From NCBI RefSeq assembly GCF_025371035.1, contig NZ_JANZXB010000007.1, positions 162,227 through 226,226 of the forward strand: 64,000 bases of DNA, in the 5' to 3' direction. The notes beneath the pieces were generated by a model. It worked only from the letters and a program-made list of their open reading frames with translations. It searched no databases and was not told where the DNA came from. Within the stretch, counting starts at the first letter, position 1; each line of letters begins with the position of its first letter. Both the position numbers and the translations under genes were made by a program. Below, piece by piece: positions 8,341-16,963 of the stretch. Source of the stretch: Sphingomonas sp. LC-1 (GTDB lineage: Bacteria; Pseudomonadota; Alphaproteobacteria; Sphingomonadales; Sphingomonadaceae).

Positions 8341-8721
8341 TTACACGCAGGCGGGCGCCCGCTCCGGCGCGGCGCCGGTCCGGGTCTTCCACACACCCTC
8401 GGGCGTCTTGTACTTCTCACCCGAAACCGTCTGCGCGATCAGGTTGCAGCCGCTGGTGAACGCCATCTGCTCGACGGTCGCGCCGCTGGCCTGCGCCTTT
8501 TGGGTATAGGCCGCCTTGCGCTGGATATTGATGCTGTTGACCAGGGTGCGCAGTTCGGCCGTCGCGCTGCCGACGATGCCGAGATAGCCGTCGGGCTGCT
8601 CGCCGACCTGCCCCGCCGCGCGCGCGGCGGCATAGGCCGGATCGCGCTGCGCCATCGCCATGCCCGACAGGCCTATCAGCGAGACCACGCCGAGGGCCAG
8701 GATCATCGTCTTCGTCTTCAT
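8341..8721 (-). CDS. ydbL: YdbL-family (DUF1318) periplasmic protein
   Basis: The 126-residue protein has a clear signal peptide (MKTKTMILALGVVSLIGLSG.. with cleavage after AMA) and a small mature domain with YLGIVGSATAELRTLVNSIN and an internal Cys pair (SGCNLI and C-terminal PACV). This matches the YdbL/DUF1318 family, which is encoded with ydbH and ynbE in many proteobacteria. In E. coli YdbL is reported to modulate the YdbH-YnbE envelope bridge. It follows ynbE with a single-base gap, last in the operon. Confidence 0.88.
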   Translation of the reverse strand: MKTKTMILALGVVSLIGLSGMAMAQRDPAYAAARAAGQVGEQPDGYLGIVGSATAELRTLVNSINIQRKAAYTQKAQASGATVEQMAFTSGCNLIAQTVSGEKYKTPEGVWKTRTGAAPERAPACV

Positions 8722-8722
8722 C

Positions 8723-8944
8723 TCAGAATATCCCCGGATTCTGCTGGATCAGCGATTTGGCCTCGCCATCCAGGCGATATACCACTTCCTGCGTCACATT
8801 GATGTTCAGATTGATCTCGATCGGCTTTTCGGGCGCGGAGATGTTCACGCATCCCCCGCTCATCGCCAAAAGCGCGACCGGCATCCATCGTGCTCCATCC
8901 AAGATCGGCATCCTGTCCAGCATTTTCAATCCTGTTACGGTCAT
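8723..8944 (-). CDS. ynbE: YnbE-like outer-membrane lipoprotein
   Basis: This 73-residue protein has a hydrophobic segment ending at Cys32 (LLAMSGGC) that would be a weak lipobox, then APEKPIEINLNINVTQEV, which closely follows the beta-strand motif of E. coli YnbE, and the short C-terminal tail ending in Phe. YnbE is the lipoprotein that caps the YdbH hydrophobic groove at the outer membrane. Its start codon overlaps the ydbH stop (ATGA), so translation is probably coupled. Several ATGs before the signal segment make the exact start uncertain. Confidence 0.85.
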   Translation of the reverse strand: MTVTGLKMLDRMPILDGARWMPVALLAMSGGCVNISAPEKPIEINLNINVTQEVVYRLDGEAKSLIQQNPGIF

Positions 8945-11900
8945 GGCACGGTCTCGCTTGCGGAAGGCTGAATAGGGCGATTGGCGGGCGGCGCGGCGCG
9001 CTTGTTCTGCTCTTCGAGCAACGCGGGCAGGTTCCGCTGGATCAGGCGGCGCGGGTCGTAGAAGGACTGCGCCGAATCGAGCAGCCCGCGAAAGGGTGCC
9101 TTGATCCGCACGTTGAACACGAAGGGCAGTCGTTGAAGCCGCCGGATCAGGAAATTGGTCTTCGCCCCCTTGCCCTGACTGATTCCCGCAAAGCGCACAT
9201 CGGTGACCATCTCGCCCGCCAGAGGCCCGTTCATGTCGATCCGAAGCGATCGATAATTGAGCGAGCGCAGCGCCCCGAAGGCCAGGTTGCCCCAGAACCC
9301 AAGATTCTTCTGACTGATCTCCCCCAGATAGGCGATGCTGCCACCGCCCGGCCGCACGACCAGTCGTCCGCCCTCGATCCGGCCACCGCGCTCGTCGAAG
9401 ATCATCGGCAACGTCCCGTCGAAGACGCCGGTGGCGTTCAGATTCTGAAAGTCGAACTGGAGCAGGAACTGGTCGGCGGCGGCCCCCTCAACATGGAAGG
9501 TCATGCGCCGCTCCACCGGCTGCGAAAAGTCGAGCAAGGTCGGGTCGAGGGTCAGCGTGCCGCCCGCGAAGGGCCAGCGCCCGCTTTCCACCTTCACCCG
9601 CGCGCCCGACAGGGTCTGGTAACGGATGGTGCCGTTGGTCACCGGGATGCCCGGATTGATCGTCTTGACCGTCGCCACCTGTCCGGGCGCGCTTTCCAGC
9701 GCGAGCAGGTCGGTGAAGCGGATGGTGCCCGCGATCCCGCTGACCGGGCCCAGCGCCGCGGCGAGGTCGACGCCCTCCGTTCCGAACTGCCCGGTGGAAC
9801 GCACGCCGGCGCCGTCCCAGTCGATCCGACCCTTGCCCGCGATCATGCCGCGAACCTCCTCGATCACGCCCTTGGTGACCGGAGTCAGCAAGTCGGGCTG
9901 GAACTCCTTGGTGAAGGTGATGCCGGGGACGTTCAAATCGGCGAGACCGACCGCACGGTCCAGCGCGTGACGGATGGTGACGTCGGCCACCTTCACCGAC
10001 CGCGTCGGCTCGAACAACTGGCCGATGGCGTCGATCTGGCTGCCCGCCAGCGTCAGCGCGACGCCGCGCGCCGCCATGGGCAGGAAACGAGGCGATTCGG
10101 TCCGCGCATCGCGGACTTGCAGATCGCCGTTCAGCGACAGCCTGCCCCCCGCCAGCCGCCAATCGCCCGCCGCCTGGCCGAGAAGGAGGGGGATTTGTCC
10201 GATCTGACCCGAGCCCCCCTCGAACCGACCGACGATCCCCTCGGGCGTGATCCGTCCGGTCAGGTCGGTCGCGTCGATCCGGGTCGGCGATTCCGGGCGG
10301 CCGATCCGGCTCTCCACCCCGGTCAGCGCAAAGCTGCGATCGGCCAGCGCGAAACGGGTGGTCGCCGCCGAGACCGCCAGGGGGCTGCCGCCGATCCGCC
10401 CCGCCACCCGCGTCGAACCGAGTTGTACCCCACCGCCCAGCCGAGCGCCGTCGATCCGCACCAGCGCGCCGTCCAGCGGGCAGAGGCGCGTCGCCACCCG
10501 CTCCAGCCGCAGCCCGGACAGAGCGAGCCGGTCGATGGACAAAGGCTGGCAGTCGGGATTGATGCGAAGCGATCGGCCGCCATTCCATCGCGCGGCGATC
10601 GGCAGGGTCAGGCCAACGATCCGGCCGCCGCTGATCGGTCCGGACAGCGCCAGCCGCGTCGTCACGACCGTCTCCCCATTGGCCGCCGCGCGGAACTGCA
10701 TCCGGTCGAACGCCAGGGCCGCCCCATCCGCCTGATAACGGGCCATCTGCGCGGTGCCGCGAATCGGCGCTCCGGGTGCCGCCTGCCGCAGGGTCGCGCG
10801 GATGGCCGGCAGACCGCCGCCGCCGGTCGCCAGGCTGGTATCGATCCGGACCCCGGTCGCATCATAGACCAGGCCCGTCGCGCCGCGAAACGCGATGCGC
10901 GCCCCGCTGTTCGACGCGAGCGAAAGGCTCGGCACACGCACCGACAGGCCTGTCGCGCGGGGCCCGCTCTGCTGGTCGAGCGCCAACCGCATATCGGCGG
11001 CGAAGCGACGTCCGCTCCGCACCGCCGCGTTTACCACCGCGCGGACCACCGGCCCGACCGGCGTGGCGGCAGCCGAGGCACTCCAGCCCTGGGCGCTAGC
11101 CAGCACGCCGGGCGCGAGCCGCGCACCCCCCAATTGCAGCCGCCCGTCGAAGCGGGTCGCCCGCCCGACCAGATATTGTCCCTGGACAACCCCGCGCTCG
11201 GCTCGCCCGGCGCGCGCGGCCAGTCCTCGCGCGGTCAGCGCCAGATGCCCGCCGGTCGCCGCCGCATTGCCGGCAAGGTCGATCGTCCCGTCGATCGCGC
11301 TCGCGGCCAGATCGGGATGGCGGACCGCCCCGCTGCGCAGCGTCACACGCCCCTGCCATCGGTCGAGTGAGGGGGCGAGGGTGACATCGACCCGCGCCGC
11401 CAGCGACCGCGCGGACACGTCGCCGCACGCCATCCCGCCCAGTGTCACCGGACCGGTCAGCGTCGGGCGTTCCCGCACGATCCGGATCCGAAGCGGGGCG
11501 GCCAGGCCGCTGGCGACGCAATTGCCGAGCGTCAGGCGCGGCGCGACGGCCCCCAATCGACCGGTAAAGCCGTTGCTCAGCACGCCCTTGCCCGACAGGC
11601 TGAGCCCGATCACGCCCTGCGGCGTCTCCAGCCGGATTCCGCCATCCTCGACCGACACGTCGAGGGCGGGCAGCGCGAAGGGCTTACCCGAGGATGGCGG
11701 CATCAACCGGTCCAGCGTACCCAGCCGGACCTGTCCGTTCACCAGCCGGCCGCGAAGCCGTACCCGACCGGCGCGCACCTCGGTCACCACCGGTCCCGAC
11801 AGGCCGATGCGGGTCCGCGTTTCCAGCCAGTCGGCCACCAGATCGGGCCGCGCCGGATCGCCGATGACCACATTGGTCAGCCTTTGCCGACCCAAACCCA

Positions 11901-12105
11901 GATCGGAAATCTCGTAGCGGGCGGGCACGCCGCGCTTGGCCAGCGCACGGTCGATCGCATCCCCGGCCAGCGACTTGCGCGCGATCCACCCGGCGATCAG
12001 CGCGATGAGCAACACTAGCGCGATGGCGATCAGGATATGTTGCAGGCGGCGGAAACGCCGTGTGGGGCTTAGGGGCGTTCCGACCTCCTCGTTCGCGCCC
12101 TCCAC
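8941..12105 (-). CDS. ydbH: YdbH-type AsmA-like intermembrane phospholipid transport protein
   Basis: The 1054-residue protein has one N-terminal membrane helix (about 22-42, ILIAIALVLLIALIAGWIA) and then a long periplasmic part of repeated beta-strand units (LRGRLVNGQVRLGTLDRL, GRWPFAGGTLTLDPTLLDF). This is the repeating-beta-groove layout of AsmA-like proteins. The C-terminal third resembles the YdbH domain, with RVKVESGRWPFAGG and LVVRPGGGSIAYLG. In E. coli YdbH, TamB and YhdP redundantly move phospholipids to the outer membrane. The protein is longer than E. coli YdbH. It is first in the operon ydbH-ynbE-ydbL and divergent from radC. Confidence 0.9.
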   Translation of the reverse strand: MEGANEEVGTPLSPTRRFRRLQHILIAIALVLLIALIAGWIARKSLAGDAIDRALAKRGVPARYEISDLGLGRQRLTNVVIGDPARPDLVADWLETRTRIGLSGPVVTEVRAGRVRLRGRLVNGQVRLGTLDRLMPPSSGKPFALPALDVSVEDGGIRLETPQGVIGLSLSGKGVLSNGFTGRLGAVAPRLTLGNCVASGLAAPLRIRIVRERPTLTGPVTLGGMACGDVSARSLAARVDVTLAPSLDRWQGRVTLRSGAVRHPDLAASAIDGTIDLAGNAAATGGHLALTARGLAARAGRAERGVVQGQYLVGRATRFDGRLQLGGARLAPGVLASAQGWSASAAATPVGPVVRAVVNAAVRSGRRFAADMRLALDQQSGPRATGLSVRVPSLSLASNSGARIAFRGATGLVYDATGVRIDTSLATGGGGLPAIRATLRQAAPGAPIRGTAQMARYQADGAALAFDRMQFRAAANGETVVTTRLALSGPISGGRIVGLTLPIAARWNGGRSLRINPDCQPLSIDRLALSGLRLERVATRLCPLDGALVRIDGARLGGGVQLGSTRVAGRIGGSPLAVSAATTRFALADRSFALTGVESRIGRPESPTRIDATDLTGRITPEGIVGRFEGGSGQIGQIPLLLGQAAGDWRLAGGRLSLNGDLQVRDARTESPRFLPMAARGVALTLAGSQIDAIGQLFEPTRSVKVADVTIRHALDRAVGLADLNVPGITFTKEFQPDLLTPVTKGVIEEVRGMIAGKGRIDWDGAGVRSTGQFGTEGVDLAAALGPVSGIAGTIRFTDLLALESAPGQVATVKTINPGIPVTNGTIRYQTLSGARVKVESGRWPFAGGTLTLDPTLLDFSQPVERRMTFHVEGAAADQFLLQFDFQNLNATGVFDGTLPMIFDERGGRIEGGRLVVRPGGGSIAYLGEISQKNLGFWGNLAFGALRSLNYRSLRIDMNGPLAGEMVTDVRFAGISQGKGAKTNFLIRRLQRLPFVFNVRIKAPFRGLLDSAQSFYDPRRLIQRNLPALLEEQNKRAAPPANRPIQPSASETVP

Positions 12106-12228
12106 CCCGATGTCACTCCCTTTTCCTGACTTGCGTCATAGCCGCACGGTCGCGCCGCACGCAATCGCACGAAGCCCGGCGACAGTTCCCGCCGCCGCTC
12201 CTATGCTGTCCCGGCAGGGGGAATGGAC

Positions 12229-12918
12229 ATGGGCGATACGGGGCAGGATCGTGGCAACGACCATAGCGGCCACCGCGCAAGGCTGCGCGATCGATTGTTG
12301 GGCGGTGGCGGATTGCTCGACCATGAACTGCTCGAATATCTGCTGACGACCGCCATTCCCCGCCGCGATACCAAGCCGATCGCCAAGGCGCTGCTACGCG
12401 AATTTCATGACATAAGCGGCGTCCTGACCGCCGACCCGGTCGCCCTGCAGCGCGTCGAGGGGGTGGGGGAAACGGCGGCGGCGGCGCTGAAGATCGTACA
12501 GGCCTGCGCACTGCGGCTAGCGCAGACGGAGGCCGCGAAGCGGCCGGTCCTATCCAACTGGCAGGCCCTGCTCGACTATCTTCATGCCGATATGGCGCAT
12601 CATGGGGTGGAACGCTTCCGAGTGCTTCACCTGAACACCCGCAACATGCTGATTCGCGACGAATTGATGGGGGAAGGCTCGATCGACCAGGCGCCGGTCT
12701 ATATCCGCGAGGTAATCCGTCGGGCGCTGGCGTTCGGGTCCGCGGCCTTGATCCTGGTTCACAACCACCCCAGCGGGGACCCCTCGCCCAGCCGCGCCGA
12801 TATCGACGTGACGCGCGCCATCGCGGAGGCGGGGCGCAATCTGGGAATCGTGGTGCATGACCATCTGATCATCGGCACCTCGGGGCATGTCAGCCTGCGC
12901 GCGCAGGGCCTGATCTGA
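12229..12918 (+). CDS. radC: RadC-family JAB1/MPN protein
   Basis: RadC proteins have an N-terminal helix-hairpin-helix-like part and a C-terminal JAMM metalloprotease-like fold; their true role remains unsettled despite the repair-related name. Here the metal motif VHNHPSGDPSPSRAD (His178, His180, Asp191 from the chosen start) is complete, and the N-terminal RDRLLGGGGLLDHELLEYLL is typical. Two ATGs, 12223 and 12229, are six bases apart; the second has CAGGGGGAA at correct spacing and is used. Length of 229 residues is normal. Confidence 0.94.
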   Translation: MGDTGQDRGNDHSGHRARLRDRLLGGGGLLDHELLEYLLTTAIPRRDTKPIAKALLREFHDISGVLTADPVALQRVEGVGETAAAALKIVQACALRLAQTEAAKRPVLSNWQALLDYLHADMAHHGVERFRVLHLNTRNMLIRDELMGEGSIDQAPVYIREVIRRALAFGSAALILVHNHPSGDPSPSRADIDVTRAIAEAGRNLGIVVHDHLIIGTSGHVSLRAQGLI

Positions 12919-12994
12919 TCGCCGTGCCGAAATGGGCGCAAGCGCCTGCACCACCGGCTTGTCATCGAAAGGACGGTGCCGCATCGCTTCACCC

Positions 12995-13960
12995 ATGATG
13001 TCATCCGCCCGCCTGTTCCAAAGGTTACGCCACATTGGCGATCGGCTGGTCCGCGAGGTTCGGATGCGGGCGCATTTGCACGAAGCGCGGCGGGTGCTCG
13101 CCACGCCGCCGATCCGCCCGCAGCAGGACGGCGTCGTCCTGATGTCGATGATCGGCTCGCGGGTCCTGCTGCCCTATCTGGTCGCGGTAAAATCGCTCCA
13201 TCGCCATCTGGGCATGGGGCGGATCGTCCTGATCGACGATGGCAGCCTGACCGATAACGACAAGCGCGTCCTGGCGCATCATTGCGGATCGCCCGACATC
13301 ATTCCCATCGGCACGATCGACACCGGCCAATGTCCGCGCGGCGGCACCTGGGAAAGACTGCTGACCCTGCTCGACCTGCGCGCAGGCGATTATGTGATCC
13401 AGCTCGATTCGGACACGGTCACCATCGGCGATCTGCCAGAGATCCGCTCGGCCATCGCCGCCAATGCTGACTTCATCCTGCTGGGCGGCGAGGATGCGGA
13501 GGCGGCGGGGCTGCTGCCCCTGCCCGACTTCACCGCGCGTCGTTATCCAGACGGCCCATCCGCCCCGCCCGCCCATATACAGCGGATGATCGAGTCGCGC
13601 CTGGCCTCCTATCCCGATGCGGCCCTCCATCATTATGTGCGGGGCTGTTCGGGTTTTGCCGGCTTCGCGCGCGGCGGCCCGGCCAGTCGGGTCGAGGCCA
13701 CCCGCTTCTCCCGCCACGCCGAAGCGCTGGTCGGCCCCGCCATCTGGTCGCAATGGGGCAGCGAGCAGGTCACGTCCAACTTCCTGCTGGCCAATGAACC
13801 GGGAGTGCGGCTGCTCCCCTATGCGCGCTATACCAATTACTGGCGCCAGAAGGCATCCGGTGACGAGCGGTTCGTCCATTTCATCGGCACGTACCGTTAT
13901 TCCGGCCCAAGCTACCGCCGGTTGACCGCGCAAGCGATCGACCGACTGCTCGCAGGATAG
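12995..13960 (+). CDS. putative glycosyltransferase
   Basis: The protein has a Rossmann-like N-terminal part (VLLPYLVAVKSLHRHL, RIVLIDDGSLTDND) and a DxD-type metal/nucleotide-sugar motif in QLDSDTVTIGDL, followed by a variable middle and an aromatic C-terminal part (LLPYARYTNYWRQ). This layout points to a GT-A fold sugar transferase acting on an unknown acceptor. The frame opens at 12932; I use the ATG at 12995 because the region before it lacks conserved-looking residues and no good ribosome site marks either. It follows radC but no polysaccharide genes are near. Confidence 0.65.
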   Translation: MMSSARLFQRLRHIGDRLVREVRMRAHLHEARRVLATPPIRPQQDGVVLMSMIGSRVLLPYLVAVKSLHRHLGMGRIVLIDDGSLTDNDKRVLAHHCGSPDIIPIGTIDTGQCPRGGTWERLLTLLDLRAGDYVIQLDSDTVTIGDLPEIRSAIAANADFILLGGEDAEAAGLLPLPDFTARRYPDGPSAPPAHIQRMIESRLASYPDAALHHYVRGCSGFAGFARGGPASRVEATRFSRHAEALVGPAIWSQWGSEQVTSNFLLANEPGVRLLPYARYTNYWRQKASGDERFVHFIGTYRYSGPSYRRLTAQAIDRLLAG

Positions 13961-14044
13961 GCGATCCGCGCCGACGCGGCCAGTTTTTGCGTCTGGCGCG
14001 CCCGATGCTAGGGGCCTGTTCGGTAACGCGAAGAGGAAGATGTG

Positions 14045-14620
14045 ATGCAGGTCTGGACCGGGTTGGGCAATCCGGGGCCGCAATATGCGATGCACCGCCA
14101 CAATGTCGGCTTCATGGCGATGGACGCCATCGCCGAGGTGCATGATTTCGGCCCCGTGAAGAAGCAGTTTCAGGGCTGGACCCAGGAAGGACGCATCGGC
14201 GGGCAGAAGATCCTGCTGCTCAAGCCCGCCACCTTCATGAACGAAAGCGGGCGAAGCGTCGGCGACGCGCTGCGCTTCTACAAGCTGGGCGTCGAGGCGC
14301 TCACCGTCTTTCACGACGAACTCGACATCGCGCCCTTCCGCGTCAAGGTGAAGACCGGCGGCGGCACGGCGGGGCATAATGGGCTTCGCTCGATCGACCA
14401 GCATCTGGGGCCCGATTTCCGCCGCGTCCGCCTCGGCATCGGCCATCCGGGGCATAAGGACCGCGTGACCGGCCATGTGCTCGGCAATTACGCTAAGGCG
14501 GAGATCGAGCCGCTGTCCGACCTGCTCGGTGCGGTGGCGGCCGAGGCGCATTGGCTCGCCGAGGGCGACGATGTCCGCTTCGTCAACGACATCGCGCTGC
14601 GGCTGGGGGATGCGGCATGA
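14045..14620 (+). CDS. pth: peptidyl-tRNA hydrolase
   Basis: Pth recycles peptidyl-tRNA dropped from the ribosome. The family residues are all visible: GLGNPGPQYAMHRHNVGF with the catalytic His, KPATFMNESG, the HDELDI segment with the catalytic Asp, and GGGTAGHNGLRS. The length of 191 residues is normal. A GTG lies three bases before the ATG; the ATG at 14045 is placed better behind AGAGGAAG. The stop overlaps the start of the next gene (ATGA). Rather than the common rplY-pth-ychF order, an oxygenase gene and a small ORF sit between pth and ychF here. Confidence 0.97.
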   Translation: MQVWTGLGNPGPQYAMHRHNVGFMAMDAIAEVHDFGPVKKQFQGWTQEGRIGGQKILLLKPATFMNESGRSVGDALRFYKLGVEALTVFHDELDIAPFRVKVKTGGGTAGHNGLRSIDQHLGPDFRRVRLGIGHPGHKDRVTGHVLGNYAKAEIEPLSDLLGAVAAEAHWLAEGDDVRFVNDIALRLGDAA

Positions 14621-15219
14621 GCGTCCGCCGCCTGTTCGCCTCGCTGCTCTATGAGGGCAATCTCGACGATGCCGACCTGCTCGAGGAGATCGAGCAGAGC
14701 TGCTGGGCGCTGGCCGAGGACGATCGCGCCGGGCGGCGATGGTCGAAGGAGCATGGCTATCGCGGCTATACCAGCTATGCCTCGCTCAACGACCTGCCGA
14801 TCCGCGACCCGGTCTTCGCCGACCTGCGCAAGAAGCTGGATCGCCATGTCGCGCGCTTCGCCGAGGAATGCGCCTTCGATCTGGGCGGTCGCAAGCTCAA
14901 GCTCGACAGCCTGTGGGTCAATGTCCTGAAGCCCGGCGGGCATCACTCGGCGCATATCCATCCCCATTCGGTGGTGTCGGGCACGCTCTATGTCGCGATG
15001 CCGCCGGGATCGGGGGCGCTGAAGCTGGAGGACCCGCGCCTGCCCATGTTGATGGCCGCCCCGCCCCGCCGCCCCGATGCGCCCGACGATCTGGCGACCT
15101 TCGCCACCGCCACGCCCGAGCCCGGCACCGTTCTGCTGTGGGAAAGCTGGCTGCGACACGAAGTGGTGCCCAATGGCGCCAAGGGCGAGCGGATCAGCGT
15201 CAGCTTCAACTATCGTTAG
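14617..15219 (+). CDS. 2-oxoglutarate/Fe(II)-dependent oxygenase-like protein (TIGR02466 type)
   Basis: The 200-residue protein has a jelly-roll pattern with HHSAHIHPHSVVSGTLYVA carrying the likely iron ligands and a C-terminal strand pair WESWLRHEVVPNG..RISVSFNYR with the distal His and the Arg that would bind 2-oxoglutarate. This fits the putative 2OG-Fe(II) oxygenase family TIGR02466. The substrate is unknown. The start codon overlaps the pth stop, so the two proteins are co-translated; a role near translation is possible but is inference. The frame opens at 14551, inside pth, but ATG 14617 gives the family-like N-terminus (SVRRLFASLLYEG). Confidence 0.82.
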   Translation: MSVRRLFASLLYEGNLDDADLLEEIEQSCWALAEDDRAGRRWSKEHGYRGYTSYASLNDLPIRDPVFADLRKKLDRHVARFAEECAFDLGGRKLKLDSLWVNVLKPGGHHSAHIHPHSVVSGTLYVAMPPGSGALKLEDPRLPMLMAAPPRRPDAPDDLATFATATPEPGTVLLWESWLRHEVVPNGAKGERISVSFNYR

Positions 15220-15375
15220 GAACGGCCGCGACGAGCAGCACTCCACCCGCGACAAGCCGTAAAGTTCCAACGGCTGAACGCGCATGGAGGGCGTTTCGTC
15301 GCGCCCATATCGTGCCGTTAACTTATCTCGATTAAGGGCTGTCCGACCGCATCCTTAGCCCGGACATTATTCCCG

Positions 15376-15570
15376 ATGATCGAATTCGCTGTCTTCACCT
15401 TCGGCATGTTGGCGAGCTTCGTGCTGTCGGGCCTTGGCCGCAACAAGAAGGCGAAGCGGGCCAATCCGCCGATGCTCCATTATATGGGTCTGGTGCTGAT
15501 GGGCTTTTCGGGTGCGCTGGGCGTGATGTTGCTGGCCTGGGCCGCTGCGATGATGGTCGGGATCGCCTGA
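15376..15570 (+). CDS. small two-helix membrane protein, function unknown
   Basis: A 64-residue protein with two hydrophobic segments (AVFTFGMLASFVLSGL and LVLMGFSGALGVMLLAWAAAMMVG) separated by a basic loop (GRNKKAKRA), which would face the cytoplasm. The codon pattern is like that of neighbouring genes, and the frame is alone in a 560-base interval, so I believe it is real. I do not recognise a family. Confidence 0.6.
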   Translation: MIEFAVFTFGMLASFVLSGLGRNKKAKRANPPMLHYMGLVLMGFSGALGVMLLAWAAAMMVGIA

Positions 15571-15593
15571 CGACCTTAGTCCTGCCGTCTGTT

Positions 15594-15630
15594 CCAGCCT
15601 GAGCTACGTCGAAGGCCAAGGGATGACGGT
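15594..15630. repeat. partial family B repeat
   Basis: TTCCAGCCTGAGCTACGTCGAAGGCCAAGGGA resembles one arm of the family B intergenic repeat (compare 46803-46892). It lies in the 216-base gap before ychF; nothing else was recognised there. Confidence 0.5.
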
Positions 15631-15786
15631 TGAGTCAGATGCCCTTGCGGCCAGCGTTCCGCATAGCCTTTGACGTCCCTCGGGCTGAACGGCGGTGGTT
15701 GCGGGCGGGGACGTCCGCCATCGGTTGAGAAATATCCCCATCGTCGCTAGAGGGACGCTTTCCCCTTCCTGTAGGATAAGCGACGC

Positions 15787-16887
15787 ATGGGTTTCCGCTG
15801 CGGCATCGTCGGCCTGCCGAATGTCGGCAAGTCCACCCTCTTCAACGCGCTGACCGAAACGGCGGCGGCGCAGGCCGCCAATTATCCGTTCTGCACGATC
15901 GAGCCGAATGTCGGCAATGTCGCGGTCCCCGACCCGCGCCTGTACAAGCTGGCCGAGGTCGCCGGCTCCGCCAAGATCATCGAGACGCAGCTCGCCTTTG
16001 TCGACATTGCGGGCCTTGTGCGCGGCGCGTCGAAGGGCGAAGGGCTGGGCAACCAGTTCCTGGGCAATATCCGTGAGGTGGACGCGATCGTCCATGTCCT
16101 GCGCTGCTTCGAGGATGGCGACGTCACCCATGTCGAGGGCAAGGTCGATCCCATCGCCGATGCCGAGACGGTCGAGACCGAGTTGATGCTCTCCGACCTC
16201 GAAAGCCTGGAAAAGCGGGTCCCGGCCTTCATCAAGAAGGGCCAGCAGGGCGACAAGGAAGCCAAGATCGCCGCCTCGGTGCTCGGCCAGACGCTGGACC
16301 TGCTGCGCGAGGGCAAGCCTGCGCGGCTGACCAAGCCCAAGGATGACGAGGAAGCACGCGTCTTTTCGCAGGCGCAGCTGCTGACCGCCAAGCCCGTCCT
16401 CTATGTCTGCAACGTTGAGGAATCGAACGCGGCGAACGGCAATGCGCATTCGCAAGCCGTGTTCGAAAAGGCCGCCGCCGAGGGTGCGCAAGCCGTCGTC
16501 GTGTCGGCGGCGATCGAGGCCGACATCGCGACCATGCCTGCGGAGGATCGCGGCGAATTTCTGTCCGAGCTGGGTCTGGCCGAAACCGGCCTGGCGCGCG
16601 TGATCCGCGCCGGTTACGCGCTGCTCGACCTGCTGACCTTCTTCACCGTGGGGCCGAAGGAAGCCCGCGCCTGGACCGTTCACCGCGGGGCCAAGGCACC
16701 GAACGCGGCGGGCGAAATCCACAGCGACTTCGAACGCGGCTTCATCCGGGCCGAAACCATCGCCTTTGACGACTATATCGCGTTCAAGGGCGAAGCGGGT
16801 GCCCGCGATGCGGGCAAGCTGCGCGCCGAGGGCAAGGAATATGTCGTTCAGGACGGCGACGTGATGCTGTTTCGCTTCAACGTCTGA
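15787..16887 (+). CDS. ychF: redox-regulated ATPase YchF
   Basis: YchF (human OLA1 homologue) is an Obg-family P-loop protein that prefers ATP and binds ribosomes. The P loop GLPNVGKSTLFN, the switch segment DIAGLVRGASKGEGLGNQF and the altered base-recognition motif VCNVEE, in place of the GTPase NKxD, are all present. A C-terminal TGS domain follows (LLTFFTVGPKEARAWTVHRG). The length of 366 residues is standard. Confidence 0.97.
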   Translation: MGFRCGIVGLPNVGKSTLFNALTETAAAQAANYPFCTIEPNVGNVAVPDPRLYKLAEVAGSAKIIETQLAFVDIAGLVRGASKGEGLGNQFLGNIREVDAIVHVLRCFEDGDVTHVEGKVDPIADAETVETELMLSDLESLEKRVPAFIKKGQQGDKEAKIAASVLGQTLDLLREGKPARLTKPKDDEEARVFSQAQLLTAKPVLYVCNVEESNAANGNAHSQAVFEKAAAEGAQAVVVSAAIEADIATMPAEDRGEFLSELGLAETGLARVIRAGYALLDLLTFFTVGPKEARAWTVHRGAKAPNAAGEIHSDFERGFIRAETIAFDDYIAFKGEAGARDAGKLRAEGKEYVVQDGDVMLFRFNV

Positions 16888-16893
16888 CCCAAT

Positions 16894-16926
16894 ATGCGCC
16901 GGTCGGCCGCGGATCGACCGGCGCAT
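16894..16926 (+). terminator. perfect inverted repeat after ychF, possible terminator
   Basis: Arms ATGCGCCGGTC (16894-16904) and GACCGGCGCAT (16916-16926) pair fully around an 11-base loop, seven bases after the ychF stop. No T run follows, so it may end transcription weakly or only protect the 3' end. Confidence 0.5.
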
Positions 16927-16963
16927 CGAACCTTGCAGTGCATTTTCCACACATTACTTGGTC

